From Rickettsiaceae bacterium (GTDB lineage: Bacteria; Pseudomonadota; Alphaproteobacteria; Rickettsiales; Rickettsiaceae): 60,417 nt of DNA. Position numbers and translations under genes: made by a program. The notes under the pieces were generated by a model, which was not told the origin of the DNA, did no database searches, and was given only the letters and a program-made list of their open reading frames with translations. This document shows, piece by piece, positions 36,596 through 46,600 of the stretch; the first letter of the stretch is position 1, and each line of letters opens with the position of its first letter. The stretch is taken from positions 1 to 60,417 of the forward strand of contig JAJFBM010000004.1 of the NCBI GenBank assembly GCA_020697135.1, in the 5' to 3' direction.

Positions 36596-37966
36596 CTATT
36601 TTACTCTTATCTTACATTTTAACCAAAAAATTAGGAATATTACTAAACTTACACATGTACCAATAAAAACGCCGCTTACTTTATAGTAATCTACTAGCCA
36701 TAATTCCCAAACTGAAAAACTAAGCACGCCCAGTATAGAGGAGGCTAGAAAACCTTGTTGTGAAATGCTTTTTCCATAAAGTGCTACTATTAATGGCACG
36801 AATATCATTGGCGACCAAAAACCTGCTACAAAAATAACCAGATCAACAACGCTTTGGAAGTTTAGTGCAATAATAATGGCCAGTGAGCCTATAATTACTG
36901 TAGTTATTTTAGCAATTATTAGCAAATTCTCTTGATGAGTGCTTTTACTAAGTGGTTTATATATATCATTAACAAGACTCATAGCTGCAACATTTAAATC
37001 AGAATCAGCTGTAGACATTACAGAAGCCAACAAGCCAGATATAATCACACCCTTTAGACCTACAGGTATTATCGTATCAATTAAATATGGTATTGCATGC
37101 ATTGATTTCAAGTCTGGTGCTATGATTGATGCAACCAGTCCTATTGAAGTAATTATACCGATAAAAACAATATAAACTACAATTTTGCGGTAAATTGAAA
37201 TTTGTAAGGATTTTGTATCTTTGGTTAGTAATATACGCTGAATAAATGTAGGATGCAAACCCATGACTGAGAAGCTTAATATAGCTATTATAGTATTTTT
37301 CCAAATATCATCATTTAGAACATATTTTGCTTCAGGGATTTTCTGTATAAATTCGCCTACACCCCCTATTTCTTTTATACCAATAATTAGTAAAATTGGG
37401 ATTGATATGACCATTAAGAAAAACTGTAAAATATCAGTAACAACCGTAGATCTTAAGCCGCCAAAAGTTGTGTAAATTATTACAATAATATAACTAAGTA
37501 GCACGCTATAGAAGAAATTTAGGCTTAAGAAATATTCAAATATTCGAGCACTTACGCTTATTTGCGCAGCCAAATAACCAATAGAGACGAGTGTTGCAGC
37601 AATTCCTGTTATGATCTTACCTGTTAAGCCATAATATTTCTCCATAATATCGCCAACTGTAGCAGATCCATGGAAGAGTACTATCCGCGGCACTAAATAC
37701 ATCGCTATTAGTAAATCTATAATTACAGTTATAATTAAGCCATAAGAGTAAGCAATATTACCGCTAAAAGCTTTTTCAGAAATACCAAATGTTGTGCCGC
37801 CGCCAACTGAGGTTGCAAATATAGTTGCAAGTAATATTAGCTTATTGCCACTAATCTTATTTTCAACTTTTCCATAGCCACTTAGGCTCTTAGTGCGTGA
37901 TCTATAATATAAGCCTATAAAAAGCACAAAAAAGAGATAGGCCAGAACTATTAGATTATCTAACAT
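36596..37966 (-). CDS. Sodium:solute symporter family transporter
   Basis: A polytopic inner-membrane protein with about 12-13 hydrophobic helices over 456 residues. The SSS signature region is visible at ATSVGGGTTFGISEKAF (residues about 52-68) and GLRSTVVTDILQFFLM (about 170-186), with LASVMSTADSDLNVAA (about 312-327) a typical sodium-site helix. The family imports proline, pantothenate, sugars or similar solutes with sodium; the substrate cannot be told here. It lies on the same strand as, and directly downstream of, the AmpG-like permease gene, 98 bases away. Confidence 0.9.
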   Translation of the reverse strand: MLDNLIVLAYLFFVLFIGLYYRSRTKSLSGYGKVENKISGNKLILLATIFATSVGGGTTFGISEKAFSGNIAYSYGLIITVIIDLLIAMYLVPRIVLFHGSATVGDIMEKYYGLTGKIITGIAATLVSIGYLAAQISVSARIFEYFLSLNFFYSVLLSYIIVIIYTTFGGLRSTVVTDILQFFLMVISIPILLIIGIKEIGGVGEFIQKIPEAKYVLNDDIWKNTIIAILSFSVMGLHPTFIQRILLTKDTKSLQISIYRKIVVYIVFIGIITSIGLVASIIAPDLKSMHAIPYLIDTIIPVGLKGVIISGLLASVMSTADSDLNVAAMSLVNDIYKPLSKSTHQENLLIIAKITTVIIGSLAIIIALNFQSVVDLVIFVAGFWSPMIFVPLIVALYGKSISQQGFLASSILGVLSFSVWELWLVDYYKVSGVFIGTCVSLVIFLIFWLKCKIRVK

Positions 37967-38064
37967 AATAAAAATTTTGTTTTAATATTTATAATTTTTC
38001 AACCACAAGTAGAAGTTACTATGAGTGCATGAGAATATTCTGTCAATAACGTTATTGTATATTC

Positions 38065-39357
38065 CTACTCTATATTATTTTTTGTGGCCATGCTGAGCTC
38101 AATGCCATGAGCTTTAATTCTAACAAGATATTTTCTTAAAATATATAAGCTTGGAAGACTTAATATGAATACAAGGAAGAAAAAATAACTCCAGCCCATT
38201 TGTAGAACGAGTATCCCTGAAAATGCTGGAAGTAGAGACCTTGAAACACCCATCATAGCACTAAATAATGAATATTGCGTTCCTCTATATTGCCCCCGAC
38301 ATAACGAGGTAATTAATGCAATATAAGAGGCCATAGCCATTCCACCAGTGATGCCTTCTATGGTAATTACAAATGATAGAAGATAAATCTCTTTACCAAA
38401 TACTCCAAATAAATTAAACAGCATATGCCCTAAAGCATGTAGACCCCCAAAATAAAGTAAGCTTCTATATATACCAAGCCGATCAATGAATATTCCAGCA
38501 ATCATCCCCCCAATTATAGAGGCTATACTACCGCATAAATAACCAGCTAGAGAGATTTCTACTTCATTAAAACCGATCTCTAGTAAAAATGGGCTAATCA
38601 TATTATTCAGCACATTATCAGGCAGCCTATATAATATCAAAAATACAAGCAATATTATGATAAATTTAATACTACCTATGGGACTTAAGATAGTTTTTAA
38701 AAACTCCCTTATACCACTTTTAGCAATATTATGTTTCTGAGCTATTTTAATATCTTTATGCGGAATATTATATAAAATACACCCTATTAAAGTTAATAAT
38801 ATTATAAGTAATATATGATAGATTTTTGCCCATTCAAGGTAGTATGATAAATATATTGCTCCAGACTTACTAATAATCATACCAAGCCGATAGCCGAATA
38901 AATATATGCCTGAAGCTGGACCATGCTCCTTATCTTTTAGCATCTCTGATCGAAGCGCACCAAGCACAACATCTAAGGATGAGCTAAAAAAAGATATTAT
39001 AATAGAGATAAAGGCTATAATACTTAAATTTTCCTTAGGATCAAGTAAGCTTAACATATAGATACCAATAGCTAAAAACAGGCTTAGAGATATAATCCAG
39101 CTTTGCCTTACGCCAAATTTTTGTTTAAAATAAGGGATCTCAAAATAATCAATGAAAGGGGCCCAAAGAAAATTTATTGCATATGGTAGTGAGACAATAG
39201 CAAATAAGCCTATATTTACAACACTTACTCCGCTTTTTGCTAGCCAAAAATTTAATGTACTGCTAGTTATCATTAAAGACAACCCGCTAAGCAGCCCTAT
39301 CAGCCAAACAAGCAGCATAACTTGCGAAAGGTAAGTATTTTTTATCAGTCGAAGCAT
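38065..39357 (-). CDS. AmpG-like MFS permease
   Basis: A twelve-helix major facilitator protein of 430 residues. The start of the transport domain (GLLSGLSLMITSSTLNFWLA, then GLFAIVSLPYAINFLWAPFI) is strongly AmpG-like. AmpG imports anhydromuropeptides from cell-wall turnover; Rickettsiales carry several AmpG-like copies whose substrates may differ. The gene is first of a likely pair with the symporter. The region upstream is divergent from the large ankyrin gene. Confidence 0.85.
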   Translation of the reverse strand: MLRLIKNTYLSQVMLLVWLIGLLSGLSLMITSSTLNFWLAKSGVSVVNIGLFAIVSLPYAINFLWAPFIDYFEIPYFKQKFGVRQSWIISLSLFLAIGIYMLSLLDPKENLSIIAFISIIISFFSSSLDVVLGALRSEMLKDKEHGPASGIYLFGYRLGMIISKSGAIYLSYYLEWAKIYHILLIILLTLIGCILYNIPHKDIKIAQKHNIAKSGIREFLKTILSPIGSIKFIIILLVFLILYRLPDNVLNNMISPFLLEIGFNEVEISLAGYLCGSIASIIGGMIAGIFIDRLGIYRSLLYFGGLHALGHMLFNLFGVFGKEIYLLSFVITIEGITGGMAMASYIALITSLCRGQYRGTQYSLFSAMMGVSRSLLPAFSGILVLQMGWSYFFFLVFILSLPSLYILRKYLVRIKAHGIELSMATKNNIE

Positions 39358-39396
39358 CGGTTAGAATATTGTAATATGCAGTAACTATTATCGCAG

Positions 39397-39496
39397 GAAA
39401 TTATAATAAATAAACTTGAATTTTCTCTATTAACTTTAAATTGCAAGTCACTCCCCCTCGTTAACCCTTGATTAATTATTATGCATTAATATATTT
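39397..39496 (+). repeat. Duplicated upstream cassette, copy 1
   Basis: This 100-base segment before the first large ankyrin gene is about 90 percent identical by eye to 43504-43604 before the second. Shared stretches include TAATAAATAAACTTGAATTT, TTTAAATTGCAAGTCACT and GTTAACCCTTGATTAATTAT. Confidence 0.8.
39468..39495 (+). promoter_or_regulatory. Putative promoter of large ankyrin gene 1
   Basis: TTGATT, 16 bases, TATATT. Both boxes and the spacing are kept in the duplicated cassette before the paralogue, where the spacer differs by one base. Confidence 0.5.
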
Positions 39497-39528
39497 AAAA
39501 TTAATAATATATTATACAGGGTAATTCT

Positions 39529-42500
39529 ATGCTAGAAAAAATTACATTACTAAAACTTTTGGAACTTGCAGAGCGTATTGAGCAAGTTGTAAGTGATCCG
39601 AACGCAAAACCTGTATTAAAAGGCCGCAAAGCATCAAATGAGAAATCCCTAGATGACTCAATAAAAGAAGTGGCTTTTTCAGAAGTAGAAAAAAATTTAA
39701 TTCAAGAACATAGAGATTTTTTCCAAAGCGCTGGATATAGTAAAATGCTACAGTTAGTAGGAGAAGAGCAATCTTTAACTAACTCTCCTTCATTACAAAA
39801 TGACAGCAAAGCAAAGTTTGAACGATTTTTTAAAATTGCTGTTGAGCTTAGAGATGAAAGTAAGTCTTTTCCTCAGAACGAATTTAATGATGCTGTAAAT
39901 AATATATATAAATTATGTAAAGATAATGATAATTCAGAGAAAATAATTGAAAAAGCACAAAATTTATTTAAAAACGCAGACTCAGCCTCAGATAGAGCCT
40001 TACATGATTTCTGTTTGTTTAAGCTACCAGATAATAACAATTGGACCCCTCAAAAATGGTATGAGCTTGCTTTAAAGAACAAAAAAATAATGAAGTTTTT
40101 AGGGAGAGCTGATGCTGTAGAACAACATCTCGGAAACGCACCTTCCTCATACCAGGAAACCTTGAATAGTTTAATGGATATATCTTACACTAGAGCAAAA
40201 GACATAGATTCGTTAGATGAAAGCAATTTATCACCAGCAATTAACAAATCTGATCTAAAAAAATTTGCAGAATTATGTGTGCTAACTGGTATAAAAGAAA
40301 AGGCTTTTAATACAGGGTTAGATGTTCTATTAGATCCAAATCTCAAAACCCAAGATAACCTCCCTAATATAATTATAGATGGGAAAGACGTTAATGACGT
40401 TTTAGACAATAAATTTAGCAAGTATTATATGGCAAAACTTCCTGTAGGGGACCCACGGGGGCTTGTTCTTGGGGAATTGACTAATTGTTGCCAATCAATT
40501 GGTAATCATGCGGCATTAGCTGCTATTGACGGAATGAAAAACGCTGATGCTGGATTTTATGCTGTATTTGAAAAGTCTCAAGAGAATCAAATTGATATAG
40601 AAAAAGATAGAATACTAGCTCAAAGCTACGCTTGGTTAGGTAAGCCTACTGAGAAAGGTGGAAGGGCTTTAGTTTTTGACTCATGGGAAAGACTTGGTCG
40701 AGATAATAATAAACTCCTTGATCCATTTTATAGTAAATTTGCTGACGTAGTAAGTGAGCAAACTAAAATTGCACAGAATATTTCTAATACTGTTCAAGAA
40801 AATATTATAAACACTTGTAGAACAATAGTAGAACCTATTATTACTGAAGAAAAAGAAGGCAGTAAAAAAGCTGCAAAAAAATTTGATTCTATTGAGAAGA
40901 AGCATGAGCATATAAGCGAACAGATAGAGAAAGATATTGTAAAATTAAGTGCTAAATTTAATTTTTCTTCAGATGACAAAGAAAAGATTAAAGAAGTAAT
41001 TAGCTCTGCATGTAATTCTACCATTGAAGCTATAACAAGTAAAAATATAGAGGAAGCTAAAGAGCAAGCAACTAGATCTCAACAAAGATTAAATAAAAAC
41101 CAAATAAATGACCTAAAAAATAAGCTTGCAAAAGAATTTGTTAGTGAAAAGCTAACAGAGAATATAGATAAAGTAGTTAAAAAAGAACTTCTAAAGCCGT
41201 TAGAAAGTTATGCAGAAAATTTATCTAAAAACTTTGTAATGGATAAAGTTAGCATAGGACAAGGGGGGAATACTCCAGCAGCTATAGCCTACCAGGCTGA
41301 TCCAACCCCAACGAAATTCAATGGTATTGTACCTTATTATGATGCAGCTCGTCAATATGTGATTTTAGATAAAGATAGAAATATTGATCCTTATGACATA
41401 GAGACTAGTGATAAAAGACTTTGGGTTATAATAAGCGAGTTAGTAGACAATTTACCTAGCAAAGAAGATACTATAAGACTTCAAGATAGAGACAAACAGA
41501 TAGCTTTCATCGCAAATCAGTTAGATAAAATTCCAAATATTGAGTCCTCAAATAGCTCTGGTTTACCTTTAATCAATGCTATAAAGAAAAAAGATAAGGA
41601 AGTAATAGATTTACTTCTTACCAAAAACCTTAACGTTCATTCGATAGCTGGCAATGATTCGCCTCTAAGTATGGCTATTGGATTGCGTAATAAAGAGTTA
41701 GTTGACAAACTATTTGATAAAGGCGTTAGCCAAGATCTCATAGATCAAAATAGTAATCCAGCTTTATTCAAGGCGATTGATATTGGTGACAAGGAGATAT
41801 TAAGTAAACTTCTTAATATAGGCATTAACCCTAATGTTAAAGATCATTATGGCAAACCTGCTTTATTTAAAGCGATTGATAAAGGTGACAAAGAATTGCT
41901 AAGCATGCTTCTAGACAAAGGCGCCAACCCAAATCCAGCTTTATTTAAAGCGATTGATAAAGGTGACAAAGAATTGCTAAGCATGCTTCTAGACAAAGGT
42001 GCAAACCCAGATTCAGCTTTATTTAAAGCAATCGATAAAGGTGACAAAGAATTGCTAAGCATGCTTCTAGACAAAGGCGCCAACCCAAATTCAGCTTTAA
42101 TTGAGGCTATTGATAAAGGCGATAAAGAGTTAGTCAGCATGCTTCTAGACAAAGGCGTCAATGCAAATTCAAAAGATCAATTTGGCAACCCAGCTTTAAT
42201 TAAGTCGATTGAAAGACGTGATAAAGAGTTAGTCAGCATGCTTCTAGACAAAGGTGCCAACCCAAATTCAAAAGATCAATTTGGCAACCCAGCTTTAATT
42301 GAGGCTATTGATAAAGGCGATAAAGAGTTAGTCAGCGTACTTTTAGAGAAAGGCGCCAACCCAAATTCAACAGATAAATTTGACAACCCAGCTTTATTCA
42401 AGGCTATTAATGAATACGATGAAGATATGGCTAACTTTCTTGTAGAAAAAGGCGCCAACCCAAATTTACCAGATAGAGATAAAAACCCAGCTTTAATTAA

Positions 42501-43395
42501 GGCTATTGAAAGACGTTATAAAGAGTTAGTCAGCGTACTTTTAGAGAAAGGCGCCAACCCAAATTCAACAGATAAATATGACAACCCAGCTTTGATTAAG
42601 GCTATTGAAAGAGGTGATAAAGAGTTAGTCAGCATGCTTCTAGACAAAGGCGCCAACCTAGATTCAAAAGATCAATTTGGCAACCCAGCTTTAATTAATG
42701 CTATTGAAAGAAGTAATAAAGAGGTTGTCAGCGTACTTTTAAATAAAGGCGCTAACCCAGATTTAGAAGATAGACGTGGTTACTCTTCTTTATTAGTGAT
42801 CGTTCTTAATATAGCACTGACATCTAAATTAATTGAGCATGAGCTAGATATTAAAATGAACACTCGTTACAGAACTGAATTACAAAATTATAAGGAAAAA
42901 TATAGCCTACTTTTAGAAAAAGGCGCCAACCCAAATTTACCAGATAAGGATGGCAATCCTGCTTTATTTCAGGCAATCCGTAACGGTAGTATAGAGGCTG
43001 TCACACTACTTTTAAATACAGGAGCAGATGTTAATATTGTAAGCAAAGATGGAACTTTTCCTTTATCGTTAGCAGCAAGTAGTAATGATGACAAAATGGT
43101 CAAGCTCCTCTTAGAGCATAAAGCTGATGTTAACCTTAAAAATACTGAAGGCAAATCGGCTATTGATCTTACTACTTCCCTAGAGATTAAAGAGATGCTT
43201 GAAGCAGCAAAACTGAAACAAGAACAGGCAAAGGAAGCACCTACTTCGCCTAAGGCTGGTAAATTTGCTGAAAAAGTTAAACTTGAGCGAGGTGACTCTC
43301 CTCCTAATTCTCCTAAAGCAAGAAGAGGAAGTTTTAGTGAGGCTATCAAAGCAGAAAAAGAGCAAAAACCTAATAATCCAGAGCAACGCAGATAA
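39529..43395 (+). CDS. Large ankyrin-repeat protein with NCCQ/DSWE domain and coiled-coil insert (1288 aa)
   Basis: The N-terminal 400 residues form a domain shared with the downstream paralogue. Conserved marks are ITLLKLLELA at the start, AKLPVGDPRGLVLGELTNCC with Cys320-Cys321, ILAQSYAWLG and LVFDSWERLG with Asp384-Glu387, then VSIGQGGNTP and QADPTPTKFNG after residue 574. Residues 407-573 are a charged coiled-coil insert missing from the paralogue. From about 680 to 1240 there are about 17 ankyrin-type repeats, several almost identical, including three shortened ones. The tail is basic and proline-rich, ending KEQKPNNPEQRR. There is no signal peptide. Binding to host proteins is likely; the function of the N-terminal domain is unknown. 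Confidence 0.88.
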   Translation: MLEKITLLKLLELAERIEQVVSDPNAKPVLKGRKASNEKSLDDSIKEVAFSEVEKNLIQEHRDFFQSAGYSKMLQLVGEEQSLTNSPSLQNDSKAKFERFFKIAVELRDESKSFPQNEFNDAVNNIYKLCKDNDNSEKIIEKAQNLFKNADSASDRALHDFCLFKLPDNNNWTPQKWYELALKNKKIMKFLGRADAVEQHLGNAPSSYQETLNSLMDISYTRAKDIDSLDESNLSPAINKSDLKKFAELCVLTGIKEKAFNTGLDVLLDPNLKTQDNLPNIIIDGKDVNDVLDNKFSKYYMAKLPVGDPRGLVLGELTNCCQSIGNHAALAAIDGMKNADAGFYAVFEKSQENQIDIEKDRILAQSYAWLGKPTEKGGRALVFDSWERLGRDNNKLLDPFYSKFADVVSEQTKIAQNISNTVQENIINTCRTIVEPIITEEKEGSKKAAKKFDSIEKKHEHISEQIEKDIVKLSAKFNFSSDDKEKIKEVISSACNSTIEAITSKNIEEAKEQATRSQQRLNKNQINDLKNKLAKEFVSEKLTENIDKVVKKELLKPLESYAENLSKNFVMDKVSIGQGGNTPAAIAYQADPTPTKFNGIVPYYDAARQYVILDKDRNIDPYDIETSDKRLWVIISELVDNLPSKEDTIRLQDRDKQIAFIANQLDKIPNIESSNSSGLPLINAIKKKDKEVIDLLLTKNLNVHSIAGNDSPLSMAIGLRNKELVDKLFDKGVSQDLIDQNSNPALFKAIDIGDKEILSKLLNIGINPNVKDHYGKPALFKAIDKGDKELLSMLLDKGANPNPALFKAIDKGDKELLSMLLDKGANPDSALFKAIDKGDKELLSMLLDKGANPNSALIEAIDKGDKELVSMLLDKGVNANSKDQFGNPALIKSIERRDKELVSMLLDKGANPNSKDQFGNPALIEAIDKGDKELVSVLLEKGANPNSTDKFDNPALFKAINEYDEDMANFLVEKGANPNLPDRDKNPALIKAIERRYKELVSVLLEKGANPNSTDKYDNPALIKAIERGDKELVSMLLDKGANLDSKDQFGNPALINAIERSNKEVVSVLLNKGANPDLEDRRGYSSLLVIVLNIALTSKLIEHELDIKMNTRYRTELQNYKEKYSLLLEKGANPNLPDKDGNPALFQAIRNGSIEAVTLLLNTGADVNIVSKDGTFPLSLAASSNDDKMVKLLLEHKADVNLKNTEGKSAIDLTTSLEIKEMLEAAKLKQEQAKEAPTSPKAGKFAEKVKLERGDSPPNSPKARRGSFSEAIKAEKEQKPNNPEQRR
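41861..42094 (+). repeat. Three tandem 78-base repeats inside the ankyrin array
   Basis: Three copies starting CTTTATTTAAAGC are nearly identical (differences at only a few positions). Each encodes 26 residues (ALFKAIDKGDKELLSMLLDK then GANP) instead of the usual 33, lacking the seven-residue loop with D-x-x-G-N. The near identity points to recent amplification. Confidence 0.85.
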
Positions 43396-43423
43396 CTTAA
43401 TCATTAAATTTATTTTTAAAATT

Positions 43424-43460
43424 AAAGGGCCTCTATACTTCCTATGTAGGCCCTTTTTCT
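43424..43460 (+). terminator. Intrinsic terminator of large ankyrin gene 1
   Basis: AAAGGGCCT and AGGCCCTTT pair over nine bases with a 15-base loop, followed by TTTCTT. The same arm core (AAAGGGCC) occurs in the terminator of the paralogue. Confidence 0.75.
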
Positions 43461-43503
43461 TACTTAAGTTTATGAACGACAATTCTTCCTCGATTATCTA
43501 CAA

Positions 43504-43604
43504 GAAATTATAATAAATAAACTTGAATTTTATCTATTATCTTTAAATTGCAAGTCACTTCCACCTTGTTAACCCTTGATTAATTATTGTGCATTAATAT
43601 ATTA
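43504..43604 (+). repeat. Duplicated upstream cassette, copy 2
   Basis: The partner of 39397-39496. Its presence shows that the regulatory region was copied together with the coding sequence. Confidence 0.8.
43576..43603 (+). promoter_or_regulatory. Putative promoter of large ankyrin gene 2
   Basis: TTGATT, 16 bases, TATATT, as in copy 1. Confidence 0.5.
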
Positions 43605-43638
43605 TAAAAAATAATCATATAATTTATCAATTAAAATT

Positions 43639-46600
43639 ATGCCACAAAAAATTACATTACTAAAACTTCTGGAACTTGCAACACGTATTGAAATTGTTAT
43701 TAGCGACCCAACCAGAACCCCTTTTTCAAAGGATGAAACTAAAAAGGGATCGGAAGAATTAACTCCTAAAAAAATTGAAGAGCTGAAAAAAAATGTAAAC
43801 TTTTCTCCAATCGAAAAGGAAATTATGTTAGAGCATAAAGAGTTCTTTAGAAAAATTGGAGATCCTAGATTGCTAAAATTTTTAGGCGAAGAACCTACAC
43901 AATACACTTCCACTGCTATTAATAATGATGGTAAAGCCAAGCTTGAAAGGTTCCTGCAAATTGCTATAGAGCTTAGAGATGAGTCACAAAAGTTTCCTAA
44001 GCGCGAATTTACTAGCGCTGCCAATAAAATATATAGCTTATGCGATCTTTCAAATGATCCTCAACAAACAATCAAAAATGCTCGAGAAATAATAAAAATA
44101 CATGCTAACTCTGCTGCTGATTATGCTCTGCATGATTTCTTTTTATTTAATCTTCCTTCCTCAGAAAAATGGAATAAAAAAGGCTGGAATGATTTGATAT
44201 TAAAAAGCTCAGATAAAGGAATAATGAGACTTTTACAAAGAGCTGACGTAATTGAGGAGCATTTAAGAAAAGTCCCTACGTCTTATAAGGAAGCCTTAGA
44301 TACATCACTCAAAATATCTTACCCAAGAGCTAAAGAAATATATGAAATAGATGAGTCTAAACTTTCTCCAGCAATAAACAAAGATGACTTAAAGAGATTT
44401 ACAGAACTCTGCAATAAATATGCAATCAAAGAAGAGGATTATAATAAAGGCTTAGATGTATTATTATACTCTAAACTTAAAACCAAAGATAATCTTCCAG
44501 ATATAATTATAGATGGTAAAGAGTTAAGTGATTCATCTAAGCGTAGTTTTAGCAAATATTATATGGCAAAGTTACCTGCCGGAGATCCGCGCGGTTTACT
44601 GTTAGGGGAATTAACAAATTGTTGCCAATCGATTGGTAATGAAGCAAAAGATGTAGCCATAGATGGAATGACGAGTCAGAATTCAGGATTCTATATTATA
44701 TGTGAAAAAGGTAAAGACGGTAAGATTGATATAAAAAATGATAGGATAGTAGCACAAAGCTACGTTTGGTTAGGACAACCTACAGAGAAAGGAGGAAAAA
44801 CTTTAGTCTTTGATTCTTGGGAAAGGCTAGGAAAAGATAATGATAAACTTCTTGACCCCTTTTATAGCAAATTTGCTGACGAGGTTGGTAAGCACGAAGG
44901 AATTGCAAAGGTAAGCATTGGCGCAGGTGGAAATACGCCTATAGGAGTAGCTTTTCAAGCTGATCCTACTCCTACGAAGTTTAAGGGAGTTGCTCCTTAT
45001 TCAGATGCGGAGAAACAATGTATTATCTTAGATAAGGAGAGAGAAATTAGCCCTTACGACGAAGAAACTGATAAACGCCGTTTTAACCTCCCCTTGTTAG
45101 AGGCCGTTTTAACATCAAATAATGCTGCAACAAAGAAACTTCTAGAGGAAGGTTATAACCCTAACACTGAGAATAAGTTTGGTTTTTCAATACTAGCAAT
45201 AGCTTTTGAAAAAGATAACAAAGATTTGCTAAAACCTCTTTTAGACTCAGGAGCTAATCCAAATGCTAAAAACCAGTTTGGTAATCCAATTTTAGCAGAT
45301 GCATTTCTCAAAAAAGATATAAATATAGCAAGCCTCCTTCTAGAAAAAGGAGCTAATCCTAATACTGAGATCAAATCAAGTGGAATTCCGATTTTAGTAC
45401 AGGCGACAATAGAGAATGATAAAGATTTTGTTAGACTTCTTAAAGATAAAGGAGCGCAGCCTTTATTTAACAACGATAAATATGACCCTTTTATAGCTAA
45501 GGCTATTGAGAAAAAGAATAAGGAGTTAATAACTTTTCTTATGTATAAACGAGATAATCCAAAGGGAATAGATAAAGATATATTTGGAAACGATTGTTTA
45601 GTAAACGCAATTAAAAACAATGATAAAGATTTAGTTGGCCTACTTTTAGAAAAAGGCGCGAATCCGGATACAAAGGACGACCAAGGTATTCCAATGCTAT
45701 TAAAAGCTATATCAACTAATAATGAAGAGTTCGTTAATCTCCTTAAGGACAAAGGAGCTCAAACAATTTATTCGAAAACCGAATATGATAATTTTCTATA
45801 CAAAGCAACTCTTACTAACGATAGAGATTTAATGATATATCTTTTAGAGCAAGGCGCGAGTCCTGATACAAGGGATTACAATGGGATTCCAATTTTAATA
45901 AATGCGGAAGCTACTCATGATGAGGAATTTGTTAAGCTAATAAAGTCCAAAGGAGCTATTACTACTTACTCGAAGGAGGAATATGATTCTTTTCTTAAAA
46001 AGGCTATTAATACAGATAACAAAGAACTAATTATCTATCTTGTAGAAAAAGGGGCAAGTCCTGATACAAAAGACCGTAATGGTATTCCACTTCTAATGAA
46101 GGCGCTGCAAGAAAATGATGATAAATTAATAAAACTTCTCAAAGAAAAAAATGCTAAAGCTACTTGTACTAAAGAGGAATATGACGCCTTCTTAGCAAAG
46201 GCTATTGAGGGACAACTTTTTAAGGGAGATAACAAAGAAATAATAAGTTTTCTTTTAAATCAAGGCGCTAACCCTAATATTTCTGATAGTAATGGTAAAC
46301 CGATAATTTTAAGGGCTTTCGAGAAGTTTGACCAAGAATTAGCATATAATCTTTTAAAAGCAGGTGCTAATCCAGAAACCAAAGATAGTGCAGGCATTCC
46401 AATTATACATAGCGCTATTGATAGAAGTTTTAAAGATGTAGTAAGCATTATATTAGAAAAGGGAGGCGATCCAAATAGTGAAGATAAAACCAATATTGCA
46501 GCTTTACATAAATCAATTTTAAGCGGAAAAGAATATATTACTAAAGTTCTTCTTGACGCAGGCGCTGAGGTGAATGCTAAAAGCTTAGATAAGACTCCAT

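Noticed and set aside
41847-42161. Repetitive minus-strand frame opposite the ankyrin array
   Set aside because: Its repeats are the mirror of the 78-base ankyrin repeats on the plus strand; no start signals.
41861-42760. Regular repeats that might suggest a CRISPR array
   Set aside because: The repeats are contiguous coding ankyrin units with no unique spacers.
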